Assembly (NCBI GenBank): GCA_963779225.1 | Contig: CAVZWW010000003.1 | Location: forward strand, 1,550,001 to 1,614,000 | DNA from: CAVPCZ01 sp963779225 | GTDB lineage: Bacteria; Bacteroidota; Ignavibacteria; UBA10030; UBA6906 | DNA length: 64,000 nucleotides | Direction of reading: 5' to 3' | Shown: positions 8,174-17,148 of the stretch, piece by piece | How positions within the stretch are numbered: position 1 is the stretch's first letter | How the letters are laid out: every line of letters starts with the position of its first letter | Notes under the pieces: generated by a model | What the model was told of the DNA's origin: nothing | The model's database searches: none | The model's input: only the letters and a program-made list of their open reading frames with translations | Translations under genes and position numbers: made by a program

Positions 8174-9934
8174 TCACACCTCATCGGGAGAAGGGAGATT
8201 CTTGAACCACGTGTAGTAGAGGACTATCCCCAGGGCAATGAAGACACCGATCCAGATTCCCATGGAGCCCCAATCGCGGAGAAAGAGGAAGAAAGGAATC
8301 AGGGCGAGGGAGACCTGAAAAAAGACCGTCAAAAATCCGTTCAGCATGTCTATACGCGGCATGGGATCGCCGACGGGGACGAGCCCTCTCCGTTCGGCCT
8401 CGCGCCGCACAGGTCCCCAGAACCCGAAGGGACGGACCTTCGAGTAGAAGGTGACCAGGGTATCCATGCTGGTGGGGGCTGTCAACCAACCGATGGTAAT
8501 CGTCACGACAAAAGAGCCGATGGTGTCCACGGCGAGGGTCACCAGAACGGACCAATTCGCAAAGAAGAGTTTTTGCGCCAGGATAATGCTCGTTGAAGCG
8601 ATCATGCTCCACACAAACGCTCTTGCACTGAAACGCCACCAGTGCCACCGGCATGTCGAAGGCACCAGGATCATTGTGACGACGATGAAGATCATGGTCT
8701 CCCAGGCGGAAACGATGTCGGTGAAGGAGAGACTGAAGACGAATCCGAGCGTGATGGCACCGACGGATGCCAGCTGCCCCATTCTGACGAGCCAGTGTTG
8801 AGACCGGTCCTTCCCCCAGTAGCGCCCGAGAAAATCGTTCGTAATAACAGAACTGGTGACGTTGATCATTGCGCTGAGTGTGGACATCAGTGCGGCGAGA
8901 AGGACGGCCATAAAAATTCCCCGGACTCCGATCGGGAGTCTCTTGAGGACCAGCGGCATGATTTTCTCCGCGTCGAAACCTGCGGCACCCCCGAGGTACA
9001 CAATGCCCAGCACGAGGAATGAACAGGCGATAATCCAGCGGAGCGTGTACCCCACGGTCCACGTGCCCGCCGCAAGCATGGCGTCACGCGGGCTTCTGGT
9101 GGTAAGAAAGAATTGGAAGTCCCAGACATTGGGACCAGCGAGGACCCGGAAGATCAGCCATGAAAACCCTACCAGAAGCATTGGTCCGAAGAGGTAGTAG
9201 TGCTGGTAGCTTGCCGGCGTATCCTCCAGGTAGGACGACCAGAGAGTCCAGGTAGGCGCGAGAGAACTCCATCCGGGGTCCTTTCCGGCAAGAAATGAAG
9301 TGCCATCCCCGGCCTGGAATGCCATGATCCCGAGAACAACCGCGCCGATGGCGATCAAAATGGTCTGAAATACATCTGCCAGAATGACCCCTTTGAATCC
9401 CCCGAGCGTGACATAAATACCGACCACGCCGAAGACGAGGAGGGCGGAGACCCATCGGGAGAAGGGAAGAAACTCTTCGGCGAATTTTCCGGTTCCCACC
9501 GCCATAAACATCAGGTTGAAGACCATCAGAACGAGCAGAAACGTTGCGGCGGCCAGCCGGGCATATTCTGTGTCTTTTGTGTTGCCGAATCGCGTGACAT
9601 TCCATTCGGCAAAGGTCATGACGCCGGATCGCCGGATGTACTTGGCCTGAAAGGCCATATAGAAGCAGATGATCAGCCAGCCCCAGAAGATGTGTGTCAT
9701 CCATATGCTCTTGACGCCCAGATAGAACATGGCGCCGACGAGGGCCATCGTGCCCCCGATATCAATGTAGCTCGAACAGCCGGAAAGTCCGAGCATCCAC
9801 CAGGGGACATCACGGTCGGCAAGGAAATACGATCCGACGCCGGCCGTGGCTTTCTTCTGGATATACACGCCGATCAGGGCATTCAAAAGAAGATAGCCGG
9901 CGATGATAGCGATATCGACCCAGTGCAAATCCAT
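8174..9934 (-). CDS. Sodium:solute symporter (SSS/SLC5 family), copy 1
   Basis: 586-residue integral membrane protein with about thirteen hydrophobic segments and the SSS signature region (AALMSTLSAMINVTSSVITNDFLGRY). MLGLSGCSSYIDIGGTM near the N-terminus resembles SSS members encoded beside glycosidases. It probably takes up the mannosyl oligosaccharide or monosaccharide used by the downstream GH38 and GH3 enzymes with sodium; that is inferred from context. I chose the ATG at 9934, because GGGAG ends 6 bases upstream; longer starts (TTG at 9958, ATG at 9940) are spaced worse. First gene of the operon; a LacI-type operator lies 26 bases upstream. The second copy at 31535-33295 has the same length. 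Confidence 0.9.
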   Translation of the reverse strand: MDLHWVDIAIIAGYLLLNALIGVYIQKKATAGVGSYFLADRDVPWWMLGLSGCSSYIDIGGTMALVGAMFYLGVKSIWMTHIFWGWLIICFYMAFQAKYIRRSGVMTFAEWNVTRFGNTKDTEYARLAAATFLLVLMVFNLMFMAVGTGKFAEEFLPFSRWVSALLVFGVVGIYVTLGGFKGVILADVFQTILIAIGAVVLGIMAFQAGDGTSFLAGKDPGWSSLAPTWTLWSSYLEDTPASYQHYYLFGPMLLVGFSWLIFRVLAGPNVWDFQFFLTTRSPRDAMLAAGTWTVGYTLRWIIACSFLVLGIVYLGGAAGFDAEKIMPLVLKRLPIGVRGIFMAVLLAALMSTLSAMINVTSSVITNDFLGRYWGKDRSQHWLVRMGQLASVGAITLGFVFSLSFTDIVSAWETMIFIVVTMILVPSTCRWHWWRFSARAFVWSMIASTSIILAQKLFFANWSVLVTLAVDTIGSFVVTITIGWLTAPTSMDTLVTFYSKVRPFGFWGPVRREAERRGLVPVGDPMPRIDMLNGFLTVFFQVSLALIPFFLFLRDWGSMGIWIGVFIALGIVLYYTWFKNLPSPDEV

Positions 9935-9959
9935 AATCATCTCCCGGTTGCTGGTCAAA

Positions 9960-9973
9960 TGTTAGCGCTAACA
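9960..9973. promoter_or_regulatory. LacI/GalR-family operator (perfect 14-bp palindrome)
   Basis: TGTTAGCGCTAACA is a perfect palindrome with the central CG pair and TGT/ACA ends typical of LacI-family operators. It sits 26 bases upstream of the symporter start, where a repressor would block transcription of the symporter-GH38-GH3-UroD operon. No LacI-type regulator gene is found in the window. Confidence 0.75.
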
Positions 9974-10141
9974 GACAAAGCTCCCGGCGTGCGGATTGCA
10001 GGGTAGCAGAAGAATGTCGGGCGAGTAACAGTATTGAGACTGGACATGGAGAAGGAGCGGGCTGGTGCCGACCGCTCCTGCACGCTCTGCACAATGTAGG
10101 CAGCAGTCGCGGAAAGGTCAAGCAGATCTGACGTGCCTTTT

Positions 10142-10163
10142 TATACGATTTTTCGTATATTTC
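10142..10163 (+). promoter_or_regulatory. Inverted repeat TATACGA-N4-TCGTATA overlapping a -10-like box
   Basis: Two perfect 7-base arms (10142-10148 and 10153-10159) separated by TTTT. The right arm overlaps TATATTTC (10156-10163), one mismatch from the Bacteroidota -10 consensus TAnnTTTG. Located 128 bases upstream of the MacA-type start, so it is a candidate promoter/operator for the efflux operon. Confidence 0.5.
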
Positions 10164-10290
10164 AGGCTGATTTTGAGCCGAACTCGCCCCTGTGAAGCTA
10201 AACTCTTTCCCCGCCGGGGTGTCTAATATTCGACGAACCGCTGCTCCGGTTTTGCCGGAAATCCCCCAATGTGATTCACAAGGATTGCTG

Positions 10291-11835
10291 ATGAAAAAGA
10301 GAATCGTCATCCCCGTTGCCCTGCTCGTCATCGCTGTCGCCCTGTTCGTTGTTTTCTCCCGCGGCAACGACAAGAAGTACGAATTCCGCTATGACAAGGT
10401 CACCGAAGGTGATGTCACCATGAACGTGACCGCCACCGGTACTATCAACGCCGTGACCAGCGTCGAGGTGGGAACACAGGTCTCGGGCATCATCATGAAA
10501 CTGTATGCCGATTTCAATTCGATTGTGAAAGAAGGGCAGTTGATCGCACAGATCGACCCGACCTTCCTCCAACAGGCGGTGAAGGACGCTTCGGCCAGCC
10601 TTGAACGCGCGCAGGCACAATACGCCGACGCAAAACGGGTACTCGAAAGGACAAAAACCCTCTTCGAGAAGAACCTCGAGTCACAGATGAATTATGATGC
10701 GGCGGTCACCCAGTTCGAAACGAATTCCGCGGCACTGAAACAGGCAACGGCATCCCTCGACCGTGCAAAGATCAATCTCGCCTATGCGACCATCTATGCG
10801 CCGATCAGCGGCGTGGTGATTGACCGGAAGGTGAATGTCGGGCAGACCGTGGCAGCGAGTTTCTCCTCGCCCACACTGTATACCATTGCCAACGATCTCC
10901 ACAAGATGCAGGTGCAGGCCACAATCGATGAATCCGATATCGGCAAGATCAACCTCGGACAGGAGGCAACATTCAACGTCGATGCCTACCCGGATGATCG
11001 ATTCACCGGGACGGTGTCACAAATCCGTCTCGCCCCGGTCTCCATCCAGAATGTGGTGAACTACACGGTGATCATCGACTTCAGCAACGATCAGTTGAAG
11101 CTCATGCCGGGTATGACGGCAAACGTGAGAGTCCTTGTGGGCAGCAGCACGGGTGTTCTGCGCGTCCCGAATATGGCTCTGCGCTTTCAGCCACCGGCCG
11201 ATCTGGTGGACAGCGCGAAAGTCAAGGAGTTGGGCGAGAGCGCGTTTGGCATGGGAGGAGGAAGGAGACCGGGAAGGGGCTCCGGTGAATTTGGCATGGG
11301 AGGAGGCAGCGGCCCTGGAACGGGCTCCGGTGATTCTGGCATGGACAACGGAGACACCACGGGTACTGCCCAACGCCGTGCGAGGCGGCAGGCGATGCGG
11401 GACTCCATCCAGGCGGCGCACGGCGGAAAGCTGAGCGACGACGAGTTGATGGGGGAAATGCGCAAGGTGTTTGAGCGGGTGCGGCAGGCGGGAGCACCGC
11501 GAACACCGACACCCCCACCGGCAAGTGTCCCGAAGCGTTCCGCTCAGGGGTCACGCTTCGGTATAGAAAATACCTTTCCGGAATTCCAGAAAGCCGCATC
11601 AGCACCGGTGCCACGGTTCACACGGGGCAGGGTGTGGATCATGAACAGCAGCGGCAAACTCGAGCCCGTACCTGTCAGAACGGGACTTTCCGACGGACGG
11701 TTCACCGAGGTCAAATCCCAGAGCCTGAAATCGGGTGATCAGATCGTCCTGGGTGCATCGTTGACGTCCGAAATTGCTTCAGGATCCTCCACAAACCCGC
11801 TGGCGCCACAGCAGATGGGAGGGGGCAGGCGTTGA
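10291..11835 (+). CDS. macA: MacA-like periplasmic adaptor (HlyD/RND-MFP family) with Gly-rich insert
   Basis: 514 residues. Start ATG at 10291 has AAGGA upstream and gives an N-terminal membrane anchor (RIVIPVALLVIAVALFVVF). Barrel-sandwich and alpha-hairpin domains follow: GTINAVTSVEVGTQVSGI, then a coiled-coil of about 70 residues, then IYAPISGVVIDRKVNVGQTVAASF. Adaptors of this family link an inner-membrane MacB pump to an outer-membrane channel to export drugs, toxins or peptides. Unusual: between the beta-barrel and the final membrane-proximal domain (RVWIMNSSGKLEPVPV) lie about 130 extra residues, rich in Gly and Arg, with a 45-base tandem repeat in the DNA. The stop overlaps the TTG start of the ATPase gene. 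Confidence 0.88.
   Translation: MKKRIVIPVALLVIAVALFVVFSRGNDKKYEFRYDKVTEGDVTMNVTATGTINAVTSVEVGTQVSGIIMKLYADFNSIVKEGQLIAQIDPTFLQQAVKDASASLERAQAQYADAKRVLERTKTLFEKNLESQMNYDAAVTQFETNSAALKQATASLDRAKINLAYATIYAPISGVVIDRKVNVGQTVAASFSSPTLYTIANDLHKMQVQATIDESDIGKINLGQEATFNVDAYPDDRFTGTVSQIRLAPVSIQNVVNYTVIIDFSNDQLKLMPGMTANVRVLVGSSTGVLRVPNMALRFQPPADLVDSAKVKELGESAFGMGGGRRPGRGSGEFGMGGGSGPGTGSGDSGMDNGDTTGTAQRRARRQAMRDSIQAAHGGKLSDDELMGEMRKVFERVRQAGAPRTPTPPPASVPKRSAQGSRFGIENTFPEFQKAASAPVPRFTRGRVWIMNSSGKLEPVPVRTGLSDGRFTEVKSQSLKSGDQIVLGASLTSEIASGSSTNPLAPQQMGGGRR
11245..11351 (+). repeat. 45-bp imperfect tandem repeat in the MacA-like gene
   Basis: The block beginning TTTGGCATGGGAGGAGG at 11245 recurs at 11290, and a third partial copy (TCTGGCATGG) begins near 11335. 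Each unit encodes about 15 Gly/Ser-rich residues (FGMGGG...GSG). It lies inside the insert that distinguishes this adaptor from ordinary MacA proteins. Confidence 0.75.
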
Positions 11836-12623
11836 GCAGACAGTCCACGACCGCTTCGCCGGGTTTTGACGGGGCGCTGATACATATCGATCACCTGACA
11901 AAAGTCTACCCGCTCGGTGAGATGGAGGTCCACGCCCTGCGCGGCGTGTCGGCAGAGATCAAGAATGGAGAGTTCCTTGCGATTATGGGAGCTTCCGGAT
12001 CGGGCAAATCGACCTTCATGAACATACTCGGTTGCCTGGACAAACCCACAAAGGGTTCCTACATGCTCGGCGATATCGACGTGAGCAAGCTTACTCGCGA
12101 TGAGCTCGCGCATATCCGGAACGCCAAGATCGGCTTTGTCTTTCAGGGATTTAACCTCCTTTCCCGCACTTCGGCGATAGAAAACGCTGAACTGCCGCTG
12201 CTTTATTGCGCGATGTCGAATAAGGAACGGAAGGAGCGCGCGGTTGCCGCTCTGGAGCGCGTGGGTCTGGGGGATAGGATACACCACTTTCCGAACCAGC
12301 TGTCCGGCGGGCAGCAACAGCGTGTGGCCATAGCCCGGGCACTTGTGAACGACCCCAGCATCGTCCTTGCAGACGAGCCGACCGGAAACCTGGACAGCCG
12401 CACGAGTGTGGAAGTGATGGGGATTTTCCAGGAATTGAACAACCATGGAATTACCGTGATCCTGGTAACCCACGAGCCGGATATCGCACAATTTGCCAAA
12501 CGTCACATCGTGTTCCGGGACGGAAAAATCAGGTCGGATAAGTCCAACCCCGCGCCACGCGTGGCTGCAGAAGTGCTGAAGGAAATGCCCGTGATTGACG
12601 ATGAGGAGGAGGAAGGATCATGA
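11832..12623 (+). CDS. MacB-type ABC transporter ATP-binding protein
   Basis: 263 residues. Walker A GASGSGKST, Q-loop FVFQGFNLLSRTSA, signature LSGGQQQRVAIARAL, Walker B VLADEPTGNLDS and the switch His (VTHEPD) are all present and intact. The type matches LolD/MacB ATPases that drive FtsX-like permeases. TTG start at 11832 overlaps the adaptor stop and follows a GGGAGGGGGC stretch. In E. coli MacB the ATPase and permease are fused; here they are separate genes, the usual state in many FCB bacteria. Ends in an ATGA overlap with the permease gene. Confidence 0.93.
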   Translation: MSRQSTTASPGFDGALIHIDHLTKVYPLGEMEVHALRGVSAEIKNGEFLAIMGASGSGKSTFMNILGCLDKPTKGSYMLGDIDVSKLTRDELAHIRNAKIGFVFQGFNLLSRTSAIENAELPLLYCAMSNKERKERAVAALERVGLGDRIHHFPNQLSGGQQQRVAIARALVNDPSIVLADEPTGNLDSRTSVEVMGIFQELNNHGITVILVTHEPDIAQFAKRHIVFRDGKIRSDKSNPAPRVAAEVLKEMPVIDDEEEEGS

Positions 12624-13837
12624 AGACTATCAACATTGTCCGCTCCGCGTTCCGGGCGCTTCGCCGCAACAAAATGCGTTCATTTCTGACGATGCTGGGG
12701 ATTATCATCGGGGTCGGCGCCGTGATCGCCATGCTTGCAATCGGCCAGGGAGCCGAGTACTCGGTGAAACAACAGATCTCCTCGCTCGGCACAAACGTTC
12801 TCATCGTGTTTCCGGGTTCTCAACAGACGGGTGGACTGAGAATGGGGGCAGGAACCGTAACAACCCTCACGGAAGAAGACGCGTGGGCGATTCAGAAAGA
12901 GTGCCCTGCGGTGGCGTTTGTCTCCCCCGGCGCCCGTGGAGGTGGACAGGTGATCGCGGGCAACCTGAACTGGGGGACGAGCATCGAGGGGACGGGGGCG
13001 GACTATCTGGAAATCCGGAGCTGGACGATCGAGTACGGCGAGTTCTATTCCGATCAGGACGTCAAAGCCGCTTCGAAGGTTTGCATCCTGGGAAAGACCG
13101 TGGCAGACGCTCTCTTTCCAGAGTCGACCCCGGTCGGCCAGAACATCCGCATACGGAATGTTCCCTTCAGAGTTCTCGGTGTGCTATCGAAAAAAGGGCA
13201 AAACGCGATGGGGATGGACCAGGACGATATCATCCTTGCCCCGTATACCACGGTGTTGCGTCGCCTGTCACATTATCCGTATCTCCGGCAGATTCTCGTT
13301 TCCGCGACAAGCTCCTCGAACATCGGCGCCGCGCAGGCACAAATCTCCGAACTCCTGCGGATGCGCCACAAGATCGCACCGTTTGAAGCCGACGATTTCA
13401 CCATCCGGAATCAATCCGACCTTGCGGCAACTGCGACGGCCACCACCGAGATCCTGACAATCCTTCTGGCGAGCATCGCGTCCGTATCCCTGCTGGTGGG
13501 GGGCATCGGCATCATGAATATCATGCTGGTCTCCGTGACCGAACGGACACGCGAAATCGGGATCAGAATGAGTGTGGGCGCGCGGGGCCGGGACATTCTG
13601 ACGCAATTCCTGATTGAGGCGCTTGTACTCAGTCTGCTGGGAGGGATTCTCGGGATTCTGCTCGGCGTTGGCGGGTCCCTCGCGATTTCCAGTTTCGCGA
13701 AGTGGCCGACCATTATTACCGTGTTCTCGATTCTCCTGTCGTTCGGCTTTTCGATTGCGATCGGCATCTTCTTCGGTTTCTACCCGGCGCGTAAGGCCGC
13801 ACTGCTGAATCCCATCGACGCGCTGAGATATGAATGA
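12620..13837 (+). CDS. MacB-like ABC transporter permease (FtsX family)
   Basis: 405 residues: N-terminal membrane helix after a short cytoplasmic stretch (ALRRNKMRSFLTMLGIIIGVGAVIAML), a large periplasmic MacB core domain, then three C-terminal helices containing the FtsX block GGIGIMNIMLVSVTERTREIGIRMSVGAR. It starts in an ATGA overlap with the ATPase gene (12620-12623). With the adaptor it should make an ATP-driven efflux complex. The outer-membrane TolC-type partner is not encoded nearby, so it would have to come from elsewhere. Substrate unknown. Confidence 0.93.
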   Translation: MKTINIVRSAFRALRRNKMRSFLTMLGIIIGVGAVIAMLAIGQGAEYSVKQQISSLGTNVLIVFPGSQQTGGLRMGAGTVTTLTEEDAWAIQKECPAVAFVSPGARGGGQVIAGNLNWGTSIEGTGADYLEIRSWTIEYGEFYSDQDVKAASKVCILGKTVADALFPESTPVGQNIRIRNVPFRVLGVLSKKGQNAMGMDQDDIILAPYTTVLRRLSHYPYLRQILVSATSSSNIGAAQAQISELLRMRHKIAPFEADDFTIRNQSDLAATATATTEILTILLASIASVSLLVGGIGIMNIMLVSVTERTREIGIRMSVGARGRDILTQFLIEALVLSLLGGILGILLGVGGSLAISSFAKWPTIITVFSILLSFGFSIAIGIFFGFYPARKAALLNPIDALRYE

Positions 13838-13842
13838 CGGTC

Positions 13843-13871
13843 CGGGGCAACGCTCCTGCGGCGTAGCCCCG
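13843..13871. terminator. Possible hairpin terminator between convergent MacB and GH5 genes
   Basis: CGGGGC (13843-13848) can pair with GCCCCG (13866-13871) across a 17-base loop, just after the permease stop. There is no T-run, so rho-independent action is doubtful. Confidence 0.3.
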
Positions 13872-13946
13872 TTCCTTCACATGGTCTCGGGACGGCTCCG
13901 ATTCTCCACATAACACTCTCGCAGTTGCAAACCCGCCGCCATCATC

Positions 13947-15452
13947 TCAGCGTATTACAATTATCTTCCGAGTTGCCGCATAGCGCTCTCCGCCGGGCGC
14001 CAGCCCTTCCGCCACCATCCTGCACAGGTAAATACCTGACGCAACGGCCGGAGTCCACCCGGTCACATGGTATCCCGCCTGCCGGATTCCGTTCACGAGT
14101 TCCTGAACCCTCCGTCCCTGCACGTCATAGACATCAATGTGCACGTTGCTCTCGTGCGGGAGGGCAAACTCCATCGTGGTAAAGCCGTTACAGGGATTCG
14201 GGAAATTGTTCAGCAATGCGAATGCTGATGGAGAATTGGCCCTACCACTCTGCGACGAGTCCGGATCAATGTCGCGCGCGTAACGGGCATACAGCCCGCG
14301 CATGACCTCTTTCGTCCGATCCTGCTGAACGGGATTCTGAAACCACTGCCATGAGAGTGCCCCGGCATAGCCCGACGCGTAAAGAGCCTGGTAAAGGGCG
14401 TTGTAGTGGATGCCATAGGCGTCGTCCAGCAGGAATTCGGCTACCACAAGGGGCTTTGAGAGAGCCCAATGTGCGAATGGGTGAAAAAACGGAGAGAGCG
14501 CGGGCCCGGCCCAGTCGTAGTAATGTACCGTGTAGAAATCCAGAACCCCCAGTGGATCTCCCCCTGCGGCGAACAGTTGGTCATCGCGGTAATAATTCGC
14601 CCGCCCCGGACTCTCAAAGTGTCCAAGGATCTCTTCTGCCGGGAGCACCACTCCGTAGCGTCCTGCAAACCGGGTCTCGATGTCGTGTCGTCTTTCTTTC
14701 GTCAGAGCCTGTGATGGCGAAAGGGGATCTGACGGCTTTGCCACATCACGTACATCAGTGAGGGATATGAAGCTCCAGGCGCCTGAGGTGACCTGTGCCC
14801 GCGGATCGGTCCGATGAATGGCGCCTGCAATACGGTTCACGAATCGCTGAATGGCGATCATGGGAACATGATGCGTGAATGACCACCCGAACTCATTGCT
14901 CATGCCCTCCGGTTCGTTGCACACCTCCCAGGCAATGATGCCCGGATGTCCTTTGAGAGCGTCAATCATCGGCACAAGAGCATTGTCGATGTACGCCTTT
15001 GTGGCGAGGGTATCGGTGAGCATCAACGCTGCTCTACCGGTAATATCCTCGCCGAAGGAGATCCGGAGCATGTCGAATGACCAGAGGCAAAGGATCAGCC
15101 CGATCTTCCGCCCGTGGGCGGCATCGAGAATGGCCTTCAGATCGGCTATTGCGCCAACCCCCGGGCCGATCACCAGGCCGGAGCTGTCAAATTCCGGAGT
15201 GACAGCGCCATTGGTATGCAGCCAGAGGCGCATGGTATTTCCGCCGCCGGCGCGAAGCGAATCGAACATGTCTCTGAATGTTCCCGGATCTGTCGGTCCC
15301 GGACCGATATCGGAGGCGAAGTTCACCCACGCGATATTGGAGCCGCTCAAAAAGAGCTGCCGTCCGTTGAATGGAATCCGCGATTGAGCCGCCACGGGCG
15401 GATGTCCGCCAAGAACGAGCAGAAGGAGGAGTGTCGGTATGCATGAGCGCAT
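13947..15452 (-). CDS. Secreted GH5-like glycoside hydrolase with type IX sorting domain
   Basis: 501 residues. The N-terminal signal peptide (CIPTLLLLLVLGGHPPVAAQ) is followed by a (beta/alpha)8-barrel glycosidase like GH5 mannanases/cellulases: GGNTMRLWLHTNG, then WEVCNEPEG with the acid/base Glu, and KPLVVAEFLLDDA with the candidate nucleophile Glu. The last 85 residues, from ALLNNFPNPCNGFTTMEFAL to the final KIIVIR, are the C-terminal sorting domain that directs proteins through type IX secretion. A beta-mannan or related glucan would fit the mannosidases in the window, but substrate is inference. A -10-like box (TATATTTC) lies only 9 bases upstream of the ATG and no ribosome site is visible. 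Confidence 0.8.
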   Translation of the reverse strand: MRSCIPTLLLLLVLGGHPPVAAQSRIPFNGRQLFLSGSNIAWVNFASDIGPGPTDPGTFRDMFDSLRAGGGNTMRLWLHTNGAVTPEFDSSGLVIGPGVGAIADLKAILDAAHGRKIGLILCLWSFDMLRISFGEDITGRAALMLTDTLATKAYIDNALVPMIDALKGHPGIIAWEVCNEPEGMSNEFGWSFTHHVPMIAIQRFVNRIAGAIHRTDPRAQVTSGAWSFISLTDVRDVAKPSDPLSPSQALTKERRHDIETRFAGRYGVVLPAEEILGHFESPGRANYYRDDQLFAAGGDPLGVLDFYTVHYYDWAGPALSPFFHPFAHWALSKPLVVAEFLLDDAYGIHYNALYQALYASGYAGALSWQWFQNPVQQDRTKEVMRGLYARYARDIDPDSSQSGRANSPSAFALLNNFPNPCNGFTTMEFALPHESNVHIDVYDVQGRRVQELVNGIRQAGYHVTGWTPAVASGIYLCRMVAEGLAPGGERYAATRKIIVIR

Positions 15453-15460
15453 GGCAACAG

Positions 15461-15468
15461 GAAATATA
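15461..15468 (-). promoter_or_regulatory. Candidate -10 box TATATTTC of the GH5-like gene
   Basis: On the minus strand TATATTTC, one mismatch from TAnnTTTG, ends 9 bases before the start codon. If used, the transcript would be nearly leaderless, consistent with the absent Shine-Dalgarno sequence. Confidence 0.35.
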
Positions 15469-15662
15469 TGAAATGTCTCTCTCAGATTTGGTATCTCTTT
15501 CTTTTTGCTGCTCCGGCGGTTTTTACGTATTGAAATCCGACGGAAAAGGGGTTGCTTTCTTACTTACTGCTGCCTATCTTGGTCCATCGCATCAGGTTCT
15601 TTGTACAGGTGAGTCAAGGATGTCTCGTCCAATGCCGCTCAATGCGGTAGGAGGCCTGCCCC

Positions 15663-16403
15663 ATGATTCGGCTCTTTTCAAGGATCCCTGATGCCCTCGT
15701 CAGGGTTCTCGTTGTCTTCGTACTCCTGTTCGCTGTTCTGCTCGTCGTCCGTTTGCTCCTTCCCCGCACTCTGACCGACACGGCAATTCACGTGCAGTCC
15801 ACGATGGACCGTGAAATGGCGAAGCCCGTGATGTATGCGGGTCAGAGCTCGTGCAAGGACTGTCACGAAGAGTACGCCAAGAAGGCATCGGGGTATCATA
15901 AGAACCTCTCATGTGAGACATGCCACGGCAGTGCCCGCCAGCATGCGGAGGCTCCGACAGAGACGAAGCCCGTCATCCCGGGCCGCCGGGAATTCTGCTA
16001 CGGATGCCATCGTTACGATCCCGCGCGGCCGACCGGGTTCCCTCAGATTAATCCTGCGGCACACAATCCTCTCAAGGAATGCATTTCCTGTCACGATCCG
16101 CACGACCCGAAACCACCGAGCATTCCCCAGGAATGTGCTGCATGTCATGGTGAAATCGCGCGCTCGAAAGCGATCTCTCCTCACGTCCAGCTTGAATGCA
16201 CGACCTGCCATACCGTTCCTCCGGGGCACAAGATCTCACCGCGAGCCGTGCGCGCAGAAGTGCCGACCGAGCGAGAGTTCTGCGGCCGTTGCCATGCCAA
16301 AGAGGCGTTACCCAAAGACCCGCCCAAGATCGATCTTGCGACGCACGGCGAGAAGTATCTGTGCTGGCAATGCCACTATCCACATCTGCCGGAGCTCGAC
16401 TGA
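15663..16403 (+). CDS. Membrane-anchored octaheme cytochrome c
   Basis: 246 residues with one N-terminal membrane helix (VRVLVVFVLLFAVLLVVRLLL) and eight CxxCH haem-binding motifs: CKDCH, CETCH, CYGCH, CISCH, CAACH, CTTCH, CGRCH and CWQCH. It resembles the NapC/NrfH-like and DmsE-like multihaem carriers that pass electrons across the periplasm. GGAGG upstream of 15663 supports the start. One base separates its stop from the ATG of the Fe-S protein, which in turn overlaps an NrfD-type gene, so the three should form one periplasmic-side redox complex linked to the quinone pool. No catalytic subunit is beside it. Confidence 0.9.
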   Translation: MIRLFSRIPDALVRVLVVFVLLFAVLLVVRLLLPRTLTDTAIHVQSTMDREMAKPVMYAGQSSCKDCHEEYAKKASGYHKNLSCETCHGSARQHAEAPTETKPVIPGRREFCYGCHRYDPARPTGFPQINPAAHNPLKECISCHDPHDPKPPSIPQECAACHGEIARSKAISPHVQLECTTCHTVPPGHKISPRAVRAEVPTEREFCGRCHAKEALPKDPPKIDLATHGEKYLCWQCHYPHLPELD

Positions 16404-16404
16404 G

Positions 16405-17148
16405 ATGAACCGACGAAAATTTGTGGAACGCCTGATCTCGGTGGTTGCCTCGGTATCGGCTGTTGCATCCGGGTTTCGACGGGCGAGGGCGGGAGTGCCG
16501 GAGGGCTATGAGCCCGGCGCCCACCGTTACAGCATGGGCATTCAGGTGGACAATTGCATTGGATGCGGCCGCTGCATGGAGGCATGTAAGGCGGAGAACC
16601 TCGTGCCTAAAGAACCGTACTTTTTAAGGACCTGGGTGGAGCGGTACCTGATCAGAAAGGACGGAACGGTGGCTGTCCGGAATATTGCCAATGATGAAAC
16701 GGGTGGACAGGAATCTCCGGTGGACCGGAACATGCTCCGGAGTTTTTTCATTCCCAAGCTCTGCAACCAGTGCGACGAGCCGCCCTGCGTCCAGGTCTGT
16801 CCTGTGGGCGCGACAATCTCGACCGAAGACGGAGTTGTGCTGGTGGACGATCAGCGGTGTATCGGATGCCGGTACTGCATCCAGGCCTGTCCCTACGGCG
16901 CACGGTACCTCCACCCCGTTACCATGACCGCGGACAAATGCACATTTTGCTATCATCGAATTACCAAGGGTCTCCTTCCCGCCTGCGTGGAGGTATGTCC
17001 GACCCAGGCACGGATTTTCGGCGATTTGAAAAGCAAATCGAATCCGCTGCAGCGCTTCAAGAGAATGCATAAGCTCTCCGTCTTGAAGCCGTCTCTCAAC
17101 ACCGAGCCAAAAGTCCTCTACTCCAATCTCGACGGAGAAGTGCGATGA
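16405..17148 (+). CDS. Tat-exported 4x[4Fe-4S] ferredoxin-type subunit (PsrB/NrfC/DsrO-like)
   Basis: 247 residues from ATG at 16405; a longer frame upstream lies inside the cytochrome gene and is rejected. The N-terminus MNRRKFVERLISVVASVSAVASG looks like a Tat signal (twin Arg then Phe), suggesting export after cofactor loading. Four Cys clusters follow: CIGCGRCMEAC, CNQCDEPPCVQVCPVG, CIGCRYCIQACPYG and CTFCYHRITKGLLPACVEVCP, the standard set of electron-transfer subunits such as PsrB, NrfC and HybA. It would carry electrons between the octaheme cytochrome and the NrfD-type membrane subunit. Confidence 0.92.
   Translation: MNRRKFVERLISVVASVSAVASGFRRARAGVPEGYEPGAHRYSMGIQVDNCIGCGRCMEACKAENLVPKEPYFLRTWVERYLIRKDGTVAVRNIANDETGGQESPVDRNMLRSFFIPKLCNQCDEPPCVQVCPVGATISTEDGVVLVDDQRCIGCRYCIQACPYGARYLHPVTMTADKCTFCYHRITKGLLPACVEVCPTQARIFGDLKSKSNPLQRFKRMHKLSVLKPSLNTEPKVLYSNLDGEVR

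Larger units (their letters stand above)
9941..10290. other. Intergenic region between the divergent glycan operon and MacA-type operon
   Basis: No gene seen. Holds the LacI-type operator near its left end and an inverted repeat with an overlapping promoter-like box at 10142-10163. The long in-frame extension of the MacA gene to 10192 is not believed because it lacks a ribosome site and signal peptide features. Confidence 0.6.
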
